Shown here: positions 1 through 9,038 of the stretch, in pieces
How the letters are laid out: every line of letters begins with the position of its first letter
How positions within the stretch are numbered: position 1 is the stretch's first letter
Assembly (NCBI GenBank): GCA_019638185.1
Contig: JAHBUH010000010.1
Coordinates: 1-64,000 of the forward strand
Direction of reading: 5' to 3'
DNA from: Leadbetterella sp.
Lineage (GTDB): Bacteria > Bacteroidota > Bacteroidia > Cytophagales > Spirosomataceae
Length of the DNA stretch: 64,000 nucleotides
Made by a program: the position numbers and the translations under genes
The notes under the pieces: generated by a model
Database searches by the model: none
What the model was told of the DNA's origin: nothing
The model's input: only the letters and a program-made list of their open reading frames with translations

Positions 1-60
1 ATAATACACCATGAAGGTCTACATATTGAAGATTTTAAGCAATATACCAAGGCACTATGA
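1..60 (+). CDS. possible C-terminal end of a gene cut by the window edge
   Basis: Frame 1 is open from the first base to a TGA at 58-60 and reads as 19 residues ending in FKQYTKAL. It stops 9 bp before the end of the convergent gene on the other strand, which is how two real convergent genes are often placed. Nothing else supports it, and the fragment is too short to assign a family. Confidence 0.3.
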   Translation: MIHHEGLHIEDFKQYTKAL

Positions 61-69
61 TAATGTCTT

Positions 70-2079
70 TTAGTCTAATATCAATTCTTGATATTCCTCC
101 ACTGTCTTGGTCCTAATCTCACCATTTTTTAGTGTATACTTTACTGATAGATGTTTGATTTTCCACTCGGCTGGGTCAATACCTGTCAGATAATTATCTA
201 CTATCAAAGGTATATCAGCATTTATTGCCGACTGGAGCCTTAGTGTAACGTTTGCTTTGCGTGAAGAATCCAGTAGACCATATTCTGCATTGTTAATGGC
301 TATTTTAACCCCTCTCCATGTCAATTCGCTATAGCCTAATATTTCCACGGCAGATGCCTCCAAGTTATTCAATGTTGCCCATGGTTTAAAGACAGAGGAT
401 GGTGTAGGGAAATTAGCATCATAGTTATTTGCGTTCCATCCTAACAATTCCCATTGTTGTTGTTCTTCCAAACTAATATCTCGCCATTCCAAACTGTACC
501 AATAACTATCCGGATCACCAGACTCCATGGCTTTACTAGCATTGGGATACCGCCGTGCCCATTGCTCATAGCGTGATTTTTTTTCTTGGGCAAATGCTTC
601 ACGTCCCCTTCTCCAATGATTTCCTTCAAAATCATCATTATACTTTGCACTTAATTCACCAAAAAGAATATTGTGACCAAGGTCAATTAACCTCATAGGT
701 GAAAACTGTCGATAAAAATATTCTGTGAAAGCAAATTCATTATAAAACTGATCCGGATTAGTGAAAATAGTAGTAATGCCTTTTGTATCAATGAGCATTA
801 ATTGATTATCAACATTAACCTGAGCTGTATTGAGAATATTTTGTAATTGTATTATCCAATTTTTGGAAGCGGGAAGATCATCTACAAAGTATAGTGGGTT
901 TAAACTGGTGTAGATTCCAGGAGCGTACTTTATCTCAAAAGTATCGCTCCAGGACATTGATAATGCAAGAGCTACCTCCAAAACAGTATGATGAAACTCA
1001 GCTACCAAAGTGGCAAAACAGGTAAATATTAAATAGGGATTATAGCGATAGGTTTTTTTAAGAGCCTCGTCACTGTAATGGGTCAGTCGACTCAATACGA
1101 TGCTCTCGGTAAGTTCAAATTCGGCGCTAAATATCTTATCAATCACAAAAACGTAATTTTGAACTGAGCCGGAAATATCCGCACCATGAACCAAACCAAA
1201 CATTTCATTGATACGGTAAATGGTAGAGGTATACGATAAATTGAAGATCCTCATACCTCTTTTAGTGTTGTCAGAAATGCCAAAACGCTTAAATAGCTCT
1301 GTCAGAATTTTTCTATTTCTGTACATATATTCTTTATCAGATGGCCCTGCTTCCTTACGTACTCTGCTTTCATTATTAAACGCAAATGATTTCCATGAAT
1401 CGAATGTTTTTGCGGCTTCTATTTCGGGAAACGTTTTCCCCATTTCATATAATTGCTTAATGCCCACTGGAAGTGAATCGATATCCCATTTCATTCTACT
1501 TTTATGCAAAACATTCTTTTGAATACGTCCGAAAATATCTGAGAAAATACTAAATAGTTCACCTATCTCCTTTGCTGTGGGTCTTTTAACAACAGCGATA
1601 GGTGAAGATTGGTCAAATTTGGATACAAGGTGAGTTATTACAGTTGCACAAAGTTCTCTTCTATATCGTTGGCCTTCTGTTTCATCATCTATCTTCTTCG
1701 AATCCACATCAAATTGTGATAGTAGAGAGAAAGATTTCTGATGGCCTATTATCACATAGAATATTTGCTGACAAATTAATCTATTCATATCCCCATTTGT
1801 AATTGTGGGAGGATATGCATTTACAAAGTAATTGGCTCTGGTATCTTCTCTAAAGCCATCTAAAATATCCCTATAAATCCCTTTGTTATCAAATTGATTG
1901 GCGTATAAAGAAAATTCAGTTAGATATTTGAGTATGGTCACAATTTTTACACAAGTTTCAATTGCAGCGGCCCTTAGTTCATTTTCTTCATCAAATAATT
2001 GTGCAATTTCCCTCGCCATTTGAAATTCGACAATTGCCTTTTTCAATATTTTATTTTCGAGTTCAGAAAAATCTTCCAT
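70..2079 (-). CDS. hypothetical protein, 669 aa
   Basis: A long, clean reading frame of unknown function with an ATG start. It has no signal peptide and a mixed alpha-helical, aromatic-rich composition suggesting a soluble cytoplasmic protein. A segment near residue 296 reads VHGADISGS and is followed about 60 residues later by a hydrophobic, His-containing helix (FATLVAEFHHTVLEVALAL). This loosely recalls uncharacterised nucleotide-related or abortive-infection-type helical proteins, but I cannot name a family. The gene is distinctly AT-rich compared with the housekeeping genes downstream and sits next to broken phage-repressor and Fic fragments. It may be accessory or horizontally acquired (inference). 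It is monocistronic, with no partner on the same strand. Confidence 0.75.
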   Translation of the reverse strand: MEDFSELENKILKKAIVEFQMAREIAQLFDEENELRAAAIETCVKIVTILKYLTEFSLYANQFDNKGIYRDILDGFREDTRANYFVNAYPPTITNGDMNRLICQQIFYVIIGHQKSFSLLSQFDVDSKKIDDETEGQRYRRELCATVITHLVSKFDQSSPIAVVKRPTAKEIGELFSIFSDIFGRIQKNVLHKSRMKWDIDSLPVGIKQLYEMGKTFPEIEAAKTFDSWKSFAFNNESRVRKEAGPSDKEYMYRNRKILTELFKRFGISDNTKRGMRIFNLSYTSTIYRINEMFGLVHGADISGSVQNYVFVIDKIFSAEFELTESIVLSRLTHYSDEALKKTYRYNPYLIFTCFATLVAEFHHTVLEVALALSMSWSDTFEIKYAPGIYTSLNPLYFVDDLPASKNWIIQLQNILNTAQVNVDNQLMLIDTKGITTIFTNPDQFYNEFAFTEYFYRQFSPMRLIDLGHNILFGELSAKYNDDFEGNHWRRGREAFAQEKKSRYEQWARRYPNASKAMESGDPDSYWYSLEWRDISLEEQQQWELLGWNANNYDANFPTPSSVFKPWATLNNLEASAVEILGYSELTWRGVKIAINNAEYGLLDSSRKANVTLRLQSAINADIPLIVDNYLTGIDPAEWKIKHLSVKYTLKNGEIRTKTVEEYQELILD

Positions 2080-2179
2080 GATTTTGAGAGTTAAGAGTTA
2101 GAGGATAACTATGAAAGATATTAAAAAAAATCTGTAAAAGAGAAAGAGATTATTTTTTTGATTTTTAAAGTTTTTTTGT

Positions 2180-2371
2180 ACTGATGTCCCCTTTCTCACC
2201 CATGAGGGTATTGCTTATAAACGATTAACAAGGAAGAATAAAACAACTCTTCAGGTCAGTGCCGAAAATCCCTTTTTTGGCCCTTATGAAATAGAAATGT
2301 CGGATTTGTTTGAAATCTGGGAATACGCGGCCAGTATCATTACTCATGAGTACAAACCGAAGGAGACTAAT
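2180..2371 (+). pseudogene. remnant of an S24/LexA-like phage-type repressor (C-terminal end)
   Basis: The frame open from 2162 reads, from 2180, THEGIAYKRLTRKN...SAENPFFGPYEIE...LFEIWEYAASI. That is the pattern of the C-terminal peptidase-S24 fold of Bacteroidota XRE/S24 repressors: a KR catalytic-lysine strand, a (S)xNP...PYEI strand, then a xxEIWEY end. The N-terminal helix-turn-helix and the catalytic Ser region are absent because an in-frame TGA lies at 2159-2161. After about 2371 the frame continues to 2641 only over unrelated sequence antisense to the Fic and GLPGLI remnants. It is therefore a decayed fragment, not a working gene. The family call rests on pattern memory. Confidence 0.55.
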
Positions 2372-2408
2372 CCTCAAACGGCAGAGTTAACCTGCCGGAC
2401 GTATTTTT

Positions 2409-2611
2409 TATCTGGCGAAAACAGCTATAAATCCGTCCACATCCACGATGCCACTCTCTTTTATTTTCCTGTAACCTTCCCACAAGGCTTCACGATACCG
2501 AATAATTTCCTTGATCGCGGGGTTGGAAACCTGTTCTTTGCCTATATCGGAAAAAGTGAACATATTATTATATTGCGTTCCTATATCACTTATTCTAATT
2601 CCAAAAGATTC
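2409..2611 (-). pseudogene. remnant of a Fic-family protein (N-terminal part)
   Basis: On the minus strand the frame between a TAA at 2612-2614 and a TAA at 2409-2411 reads ...TFSDIGKEQVSNPAIKEI then IRYREALWEGYRKIKESGIV. This matches the region just before the core of Bacteroidota Fic AMP-transferases, where KEV-x-x-YxxAL-x-x-G is usual. The HPFxxGNGR catalytic motif and everything after it are missing, and there is no start region. It overlaps the opposite-strand repressor frame and the tail of the GLPGLI frame. I infer a small piece left by deletion. A chance match cannot be excluded without a database search. Confidence 0.45.
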
Positions 2612-3196
2612 TTATCCAGCTCTCCTTTCTTTAAAAACTGAATGGTCTCCTCCCGGTGGTATAACTTTCCTTCTATAGTGATATTAACCTGGGAGTTTTG
2701 TGGAATGAGATTATCGTAGTAGGTTAGTTTCAGATCTTTAAGCTTTTCTTTTTTCCAGGCCCTGAAGTATAAACTGGTAATCGCCGTCGGTAGATTCTAA
2801 CCGGAGGATCAGTCCGGGTAATCCGCTGAACCTGGATGGCCCGTCCGAGACCGGGATTTTCGGTGAAAACCAGGCTGTCCATTCCCGTTCTCCATATTTA
2901 CACCTGGCTTTAAACGATTTCAGCCCCGCTATGGTGGCCGTATCTCCCTGGATGTGCCAGATGTCCGGGGAGATCATTTTCTGGCTATACCCGGCAAATT
3001 GTCTATTCGTAATCTCCTGACTTAATAGGAGGTACTCTCTATGGGGAAATTTTTGAGTAAAATACCCGATACCTGAAACCCGGTCTCTCGCTTTTTTAAG
3101 TTGAGGCCCTGTCATATCATCTAAGTCCAAAGCATCCAGCCTGAGAATATTTTCCAGGTCATTACTGATAAAGAACGAAATACAAACTTTAATCAA
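2590..3196 (-). pseudogene. GLPGLI-family protein, N-truncated and frameshifted
   Basis: The frame carries the signature W-x-A-W-F-S-P-x-I-P followed by GPSRFSGLPGLIL, diagnostic of the Bacteroidota GLPGLI family (secreted, function unknown). Family members are usually about 250-300 residues with a signal peptide. Here the frame begins at a TTG right after the stop of the upstream gene, with no signal peptide or N-terminal third. The frame stops at 2738-2740, but reading past one extra A in an A6 run (T6 at 2749-2754 on the plus strand) restores a continuous C-terminal frame ending at 2590 (KLKDLKLTYYDNLIP...). The gene therefore has at least two lesions. The frameshift could be a sequencing error; the missing N-terminus could not. 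Confidence 0.7.
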
Positions 3197-3199
3197 ATA

Positions 3200-3862
3200 T
3201 TAAATCGAATCTGAGTTTTCTGATACACTAAATTCCTGAAAAACCTTTAAAAAATCTTGTTCATCAGCCATATTCAACTGATTTTTCTTTATAAATTCTT
3301 CAGCTATTTTTCTTTTTTCAGGAGGATAAATATTGATAACGTCTTTCTTATTCTGTTTGATTCGTTTCAAATTCTGTACGTCCTGTCCAAAATAATAACT
3401 ATTACTGGGATTAAGTAAAATCACATTTTTTCCGGCCAGATAGGAATACTGGTCTTTCATGGTAACAGTCACATTTTTCCAGATTATATTTTCACCTGCT
3501 TTAATCTTCTGATACAGTACGCCTTGCTGGTCTGTTTCAAAGTCTACCCCGGCCTCCGGAAACAATACTACTTTGGTGGCTTTAAGAGGTACTTCCAGAA
3601 CTGTTCCCTGTTCAATAAACTCCAGTTGTTTAGTCAAAAAATTGATTCTGGCTTGCTTAGTTACATAGTCTTTGTTGTTTACTAAAGTGACTTTTGCAAA
3701 AGCCCAGTCCTCCTTAAAATAGGGTTCACCCTCAAATTCCAGCTTCCTTTCTACTTTCACCATTTTGGTATATACTCCGTCTACACCATTTATAGGCAAA
3801 TAGCTCTGAGCATTAACTTTCAGGACAGATAACACAAACCATAAAATAATTACCTTTTTCAT
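3200..3862 (-). CDS. secreted protein of unknown function, 220 aa
   Basis: It has an ATG start and a clear Sec signal peptide (MKKVIILWFVLSVLKVNAQ, cleavage after about residue 19), so it is exported to the periplasm or surface. The mature part is Lys- and Val-rich and probably beta-stranded, with a Lys-rich helical tail. There is no recognisable domain. Its stop codon is followed in the same frame, one codon later, by the truncated GLPGLI frame, so the two look joined by a deletion (inference). The gene is AT-rich like its surroundings. Confidence 0.7.
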   Translation of the reverse strand: MKKVIILWFVLSVLKVNAQSYLPINGVDGVYTKMVKVERKLEFEGEPYFKEDWAFAKVTLVNNKDYVTKQARINFLTKQLEFIEQGTVLEVPLKATKVVLFPEAGVDFETDQQGVLYQKIKAGENIIWKNVTVTMKDQYSYLAGKNVILLNPSNSYYFGQDVQNLKRIKQNKKDVINIYPPEKRKIAEEFIKKNQLNMADEQDFLKVFQEFSVSENSDSI

Positions 3863-3963
3863 TTGTATAAATTTTTAACGTATTTATTATCAATATTTTA
3901 TCTATGTTCGATTTGTATCAAAGTTCTTGTGATGGAGATTTATAAGACTATTTGTTTTTAAAG

Positions 3964-3993
3964 AATAAAGGAGGATATACATCCCCCTTTATT
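3964..3993 (-). terminator. hairpin after the first SusD gene
   Basis: A 13-bp stem with one mismatch (AATAAAGGAGGAT / ATCCCCCTTTATT) and an ATAC loop lies about 30 bp downstream of the SusD stop. A T7 run lies on the plus-strand side; the minus-strand tail is only CTTTAAAAA, so termination of the SusD transcript may be inefficient. Confidence 0.45.
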
Positions 3994-4025
3994 CAACTCT
4001 TTTTTTATTAACTAACTAGTGAAAC

Positions 4026-5465
4026 TTAATTCACATCCCACCATAGTTTAGTAGTGGCTAAATCACCACCAATGGCCGAAGCAGCTGACTGATAGTTAAC
4101 TCCGTTTAATCCCTGTTCCACTGGCGGGTAAATAACTCTTAACGGTATAGCCAGTCCGGCAGGAGCTCCACTTCCCGTAGGAGGAAGAAGTTTAGGATAG
4201 TCTAATCTTCTCCACTCTGTCCAGCCTTCCCAGCCTCTGTTGAAAAGAGCAATCCATTTCTGGAAGCCGATTTTCTGCTTGTATCCTCCTTCTGCCGTTT
4301 TGTACGCCACTTTAGGGTTTGCAAGGTAAGTGGTTATCGCATCACTACTCACGCCCCAGTATTCCATAGAAGCCGTAATGCCCTTGTTATAGTATTCTTG
4401 GGCATCTCCGGTAATAAAACCTCTTTCCACCGCTTCAGCCAGAGCAAACATCGTTTCTGAGTAATCAAGCAATACGCCCGGCTCATCCGCTTTAGTGATT
4501 CTGCCGCCCAGTTTAGAGTAGGCTGAGTAAGCGTTTAGGAAACCGTAATTTCCTCCCTTATATTCTCCGCCAATAGTAGTGAAGAATGCTGATATCCGAG
4601 GGTCTTTCAACTCTTTCATCGGGTCAACAATGGTGGCTGCCGGAATAAAATCCTGTCTCGTAGTATAAGGCGTTACCGTATTCTGAGCCACCGGATTCAC
4701 ATGCGGAAGAGTGGTATTATAAGGGAACTTCAATGCATCAGCATTGCTTTGAAACACTCCACTTGCCACAGCAGAACTGATGATTTGTTTGGCTGTAGAG
4801 GCATCCACATCCGCAATCATAAGCCCCATTCTCACCAAAAGCGAGTTTCCTAATTTAGCCCATTTCTGCGCATCTCCTTTGTAAAATACATCAGCATTGC
4901 CGAAACCGCCCGAATTGGTTTTCAGGGTAGCCACAGCCGCCTGAAGCCTTTTCAGCAGGTCACTGTACACCGTTTTGGCATCGTCAAACTTAGGTAACGG
5001 ATTAGCAAAATCCATGGCTTCGGTATATGGAATATTCCCGAACGTATTTACTAATGTAGACCACGCCAGGATTTCTACGATCTCTATCTGAGCCAGCTGA
5101 GCCGATTTTGTGGCAGGCAATAGTGCCGCATCTGCCTCTATTGACTTTCTTGCCTCTCTCAGGTCAGAGATTACATCCCGGTACATGGTTTGCCATAGAG
5201 CCTGAGGAATAAGCCGGTCGGTCATATTATACCTTGGCTCAGAAAGGTATGTTGTGGTTGTCCAGTACTGAGCATACAGTCTGTAGTTATTACTGTTCAC
5301 ATTGGGAGTAACCATAGCATTAGAGTAACCCACCAAAGCATTGGAAAAAAGCATAGCACCCGGAACTTTGGTCGCTGATTTGGGGTCCACGTTCCAGTCT
5401 TCAAGGCTATCTACACACGATACCCCTATCACTGCGGTTATTAAAAATATCAGTATTTTTTTCAT
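4026..5465 (-). CDS. SusD/RagB-like outer-membrane lipoprotein (SusD-like_2 type)
   Basis: The surface glycan- or nutrient-binding partner of the SusC-like transporter encoded just upstream. It begins with a lipoprotein signal peptide whose Cys lies in GVSCVD (about residue 17). This is followed by W-N-V-DPKSATKVPGAMLFSNALVGYSN, typical of the shorter SusD-like_2 group, and a TPR-rich body. The C-terminal GWEGWTEWRRLDYPKL motif is a SusD hallmark. At 479 aa it is of usual family length. It starts 8 bp after the SusC stop, so the two are co-transcribed. No enzyme gene is attached, so the ligand cannot be deduced. Confidence 0.93.
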   Translation of the reverse strand: MKKILIFLITAVIGVSCVDSLEDWNVDPKSATKVPGAMLFSNALVGYSNAMVTPNVNSNNYRLYAQYWTTTTYLSEPRYNMTDRLIPQALWQTMYRDVISDLREARKSIEADAALLPATKSAQLAQIEIVEILAWSTLVNTFGNIPYTEAMDFANPLPKFDDAKTVYSDLLKRLQAAVATLKTNSGGFGNADVFYKGDAQKWAKLGNSLLVRMGLMIADVDASTAKQIISSAVASGVFQSNADALKFPYNTTLPHVNPVAQNTVTPYTTRQDFIPAATIVDPMKELKDPRISAFFTTIGGEYKGGNYGFLNAYSAYSKLGGRITKADEPGVLLDYSETMFALAEAVERGFITGDAQEYYNKGITASMEYWGVSSDAITTYLANPKVAYKTAEGGYKQKIGFQKWIALFNRGWEGWTEWRRLDYPKLLPPTGSGAPAGLAIPLRVIYPPVEQGLNGVNYQSAASAIGGDLATTKLWWDVN

Positions 5466-5473
5466 CTTTCTAA

Positions 5474-8400
5474 TTAAAATCTAAGTTTAACATTGAAACC
5501 ATACGTTCTGGTAGCCGGATAAGCTCCTGACTGATACCCGCCAGCTCCACTCAATGTACCTGAACTCAAACCTTCTTCAGGGTCAGCGTATTTCATGTTT
5601 TTATGAATAATCCAAAGGTTTCTTCCTATCAGTGATACGTCAACTCCTTTAAAGATATTCAGCCTGTCTACCACCGTTGAAGGCAGCGAGTAAGTAAGAG
5701 CCATTTCACGTAGTTTCACATAGCTTCCGTCATAAATATACATCGCTCTTGGGTTTCCGCCGTTGGCATAACCATATACTGTATTTCCGTTACCATCAGA
5801 GTTCTCTCCGTAAACGGTATTTGGAGAGCCGTCAGCCTGAACACCCGGAAGTTTGATACCACCGCCTTCCGATACCGGAAGCCGGGTGTCTACTCCTTTA
5901 TCGTTTTTACCTGCGGTTTCAGGATACATACCTGTTCCTTCTCCATAATACTGGTCAAGTGACCACACATCACCGCCTTTCTTAACATCTATCAGGAAGC
6001 TCAGTCCAATATTCTTGTATCTTAAACTATTGGAGAAACCAGCTAACCAATCCGGATGCGGGTTACCTATCACTTCTGTAGAGCTGGCAGTAGCTTTATA
6101 ATAACCGTTAGGTTTTACCACTCTCTGGCCGTTTACATACTCATAATCAGTGCCTTTGATTATACCAAACGGCATCGGTTTGTAACCGGTAATTTTACCT
6201 TCTGCATTTTTAATAGGAGCTAGTCCGGCATTAAGCGTTACACCACCCTGTAATGAAGAAATCACGATATTAGTAACCGGGTCAGAGTTTTCAGGCTGAT
6301 ACAGGCTTAACACTAAGTTACGGTTTCTGGTAAAGTTCGCATTAATTGTCCAGTTGAAATTCTCTGTTTTTACCGGAACAGCAAACACCGAAAGCTCTAT
6401 ACCTTTGTTTTGCATCTCACCCGAGTTGATAAAACGGCTGGTGTAACCCGTAGCCGAAGTAATAGATACCGGAATAATCTGGTCTAAGGTATTGGTTTTA
6501 TACCAGGTAAAATCAGCTCCTAAACGGCCGTGGAAAAACTCTAACTCTGCTCCGAGCTCAATACTTTTGGTTCTTTCAGGCTTCAGGCTAGGGTTATTCT
6601 TGGTATTCGGCAATGAAAATAACGGCACATTACCTAAAGCGGTAGGCTTGTCATACGTATCATAAATCGAATAAACAGGTGCATCCGAACCGGTCTGAGC
6701 AAAGTTAGTCCTGATTTTAGCCAGAGAAAGCCATGACGCACGGGCATTGGCCAATGCCGGAAGCTCAGACACCACAAAGTTTAGTCCTATCGCAGGATAA
6801 TAATAGGTATTATTATCTTTCGGAAGCGTAGTAGACTTATCTCTCCGGAGAGACATATCTAAGTTAGCTAAGTTTTTATAACCTAAGTTAACGTTAGCAA
6901 AGACACCGTCTACACCTATACGCTGCTCTCTCTCCGTAGCCGGAAGCACAGCACCAAGTGAGTTGGCAATGCTGTATAAACCGGGAACCACAAGGCCGCC
7001 CGATGTTGACTGCCTCACGTCGTTCAGTTTAGACCTTCTCATGTTAGTACCCACAAGACCCGAAAGGAAAATATCCTGAGTAAGAGCCTTTCTGAAGTTA
7101 GCCAGGAAGTCAACGTTGGTTTCATGGAAGTTACGGTTGTATCTTCCGTATGCAGGTACAGAAGAACTTCCCACGGCTATACGCTCCTCCTGAAAATCGT
7201 TGGTTCCGTTATACGAAACTTTTCCGGTCAGGTCTAACCAACTGGCCACTTTGTAGGTAAGGAATGTACTTCCGTAAACGTTATCCCTGCTGTCGTTCGA
7301 GAAGTTCTCGTAACGAGACCAGTACGGGTTATCCGCATAAATAGGATAGTTCTCACTGAAAGGAGCTTCAGGGTCAGCCCAGTTCCAGGTGATGTTCTGA
7401 CGGTTTCTGAAGTAAGAATCTCTTTGTTCAACAACATCCACATTGGTCTGGAACCATTGTCTGAATGCCTGATTCGGGTTCTTTCCGTTATATCCTGTGC
7501 CGTAACGTCCTATACCTTTCACATTCGTATAGTTAGCAGTGGCTCCGGCTGTCAGGTTTTTAGCTACGTTATAGGTAGAACCAAATGAGAACATGTTTTT
7601 ATCCAATGAACTATTAGGCAAAAGACCTTTTTCGTCTGTTCTGGTAAAGCCTAAGTTAAATGTACCGCGGTCATTACCTCCTGAAAGGTTAATGGCCTGG
7701 TTTGACGTAAGAGCCGTTTCATAAAATTTGTCCGGGCCGTTAGCCGCCGCCACCCACGGAGTCATTTTTTGGTATTGAGGTGATGTAGGGTCTACGGCAT
7801 TCCATTGATACACCATTTTGGAAGGGTCAAATTTAGAACCGAATGAAGCATCTGCATCAAACTGAACAATCGGGCCTTTGCCGGAACCTAAGTCACCTTC
7901 ATAAAAACCAGACTCATACCCTGCACCGTACTCTTTCTGATAACGGGCATAGGTGCTTTTATCCATTTTACCCCAGGTTAAACCCGAATTAACGGTAATG
8001 TCCATGCTGTTTCTTCTACCCTTTTTGGTGGTAATCAGAATCACACCGTTAGAAGCCCGCGAACCATAAAGAGCCGAAGCGGCAGCACCTTTCAATACTG
8101 TAACTGCCTCAATGTTATCCGGGTTAATATCCGAAGCTGCATTACCAAAGTCCGTTCCCACTCCACCTTGCTGCTGGGCATTGGTGTTAGTGTTTGCGTT
8201 AGTCACCGGCACACCGTCTATTACATACAGAGCCTGGTTATTACCGGTAATGGATTTATACCCTCTGAGTATAGTACTTACCGAACCGCCCATGGTGTTA
8301 TTCTGACGAATCTGCAAACCGGCTACTTTACCCGATAACGCACTCATGATACTTGGGTTACGCACTTGTGTCATTTCTTCAGAGTTTATCTGTTGGGCAG

Positions 8401-8770
8401 CGTAGGCGAGTTGGTTACGCTTTCTTTCCTGACCCATGGCGGTTTGGATAACCACCTCACTAAGCTGCGTGCTTTCAGACTCCAGCACCACATTAATCAC
8501 TGAACGGTTTCCTACGCGTTCTTCCTGCGAAGTCATTCCGATAAATGAAAACACCAACACATCATTAGCTCCAGCCTCAAGCGAGTATGAACCGTTCCCG
8601 TTTGTTTGTGTACCTCTTGTAGTACCTTTAATCACTACAGATGCTCCCGGCACAGCACTACCGTCATCCGAGGATGTAACTTTTCCAGAAATTGTCCGGT
8701 TCTGTGCCAACACAGCACCCATTCCCACGAACAAAACCATTCCGAAAAACAGAAGTAATCTTTTCTTCAT
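5474..8770 (-). CDS. SusC/RagA-family TonB-linked outer-membrane transporter
   Basis: A TonB-dependent importer that works under its SusD lid to bring oligomers or peptides across the outer membrane. After a signal peptide (about residues 1-22, ending VLAQ) comes a carboxypeptidase-regulatory-like beta domain (about 23-105), then LSEVV, the plug domain with RGYKSITGNNQALYVIDGVP and NPDNIEAVTVLKGAAASALY, and a 22-stranded barrel ending in TRTYGFNVKLRF. At 1098 aa it is full length. There is no N-terminal STN domain, so no FecR-type sensing is implied. It is first in a two-gene operon with SusD, preceded by an AT-rich leader of about 200 bp. Confidence 0.95.
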   Translation of the reverse strand: MKKRLLLFFGMVLFVGMGAVLAQNRTISGKVTSSDDGSAVPGASVVIKGTTRGTQTNGNGSYSLEAGANDVLVFSFIGMTSQEERVGNRSVINVVLESESTQLSEVVIQTAMGQERKRNQLAYAAQQINSEEMTQVRNPSIMSALSGKVAGLQIRQNNTMGGSVSTILRGYKSITGNNQALYVIDGVPVTNANTNTNAQQQGGVGTDFGNAASDINPDNIEAVTVLKGAAASALYGSRASNGVILITTKKGRRNSMDITVNSGLTWGKMDKSTYARYQKEYGAGYESGFYEGDLGSGKGPIVQFDADASFGSKFDPSKMVYQWNAVDPTSPQYQKMTPWVAAANGPDKFYETALTSNQAINLSGGNDRGTFNLGFTRTDEKGLLPNSSLDKNMFSFGSTYNVAKNLTAGATANYTNVKGIGRYGTGYNGKNPNQAFRQWFQTNVDVVEQRDSYFRNRQNITWNWADPEAPFSENYPIYADNPYWSRYENFSNDSRDNVYGSTFLTYKVASWLDLTGKVSYNGTNDFQEERIAVGSSSVPAYGRYNRNFHETNVDFLANFRKALTQDIFLSGLVGTNMRRSKLNDVRQSTSGGLVVPGLYSIANSLGAVLPATEREQRIGVDGVFANVNLGYKNLANLDMSLRRDKSTTLPKDNNTYYYPAIGLNFVVSELPALANARASWLSLAKIRTNFAQTGSDAPVYSIYDTYDKPTALGNVPLFSLPNTKNNPSLKPERTKSIELGAELEFFHGRLGADFTWYKTNTLDQIIPVSITSATGYTSRFINSGEMQNKGIELSVFAVPVKTENFNWTINANFTRNRNLVLSLYQPENSDPVTNIVISSLQGGVTLNAGLAPIKNAEGKITGYKPMPFGIIKGTDYEYVNGQRVVKPNGYYKATASSTEVIGNPHPDWLAGFSNSLRYKNIGLSFLIDVKKGGDVWSLDQYYGEGTGMYPETAGKNDKGVDTRLPVSEGGGIKLPGVQADGSPNTVYGENSDGNGNTVYGYANGGNPRAMYIYDGSYVKLREMALTYSLPSTVVDRLNIFKGVDVSLIGRNLWIIHKNMKYADPEEGLSSGTLSGAGGYQSGAYPATRTYGFNVKLRF

Positions 8771-8983
8771 AAGTTAAAAATTATTAAATAGTTTGACTTT
8801 GGAGTGTCAATTTCCGGTAAAAAAAATTATTATGCAAGCATATCATTAAAATAAGATCTAAAAAATAACAATATCAATAATTCGTTTGGCAATTAATTTA
8901 TTTCTCAGAAGAATAATTGGCGGTTTTTGAAATGTTTGGGAGGTAAGATGGAGGTTTGGCTAAAAGGCAAAATGCACAAAAAA

Positions 8984-9014
8984 AGAGGAGACCTCCGTAG
9001 CGGGGGCCTCCTCT
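8984..9014 (-). terminator. strong rho-independent terminator of the SusC-SusD-DUF1735 operon
   Basis: A 14-bp stem (AGAGGAGACCTCCG / CGGGGGCCTCCTCT) contains one A-C mismatch and one T-G pair, with a 3-base TAG loop. On the minus strand it is followed by an eight-base T run, as expected for a terminator of the operon whose last gene stops at 9039. The plus-strand side has CTTATTTTT, so it may also act in reverse. Confidence 0.85.
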
Positions 9015-9038
9015 CTTATTTTTAGAACAGAACAGGGA

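Noticed and set aside
2297..2641. A 114-codon plus-strand gene
   Set aside because: Only its first ~25 codons continue the S24-like remnant; the rest is antisense to other remnants, so it is not an intact gene.
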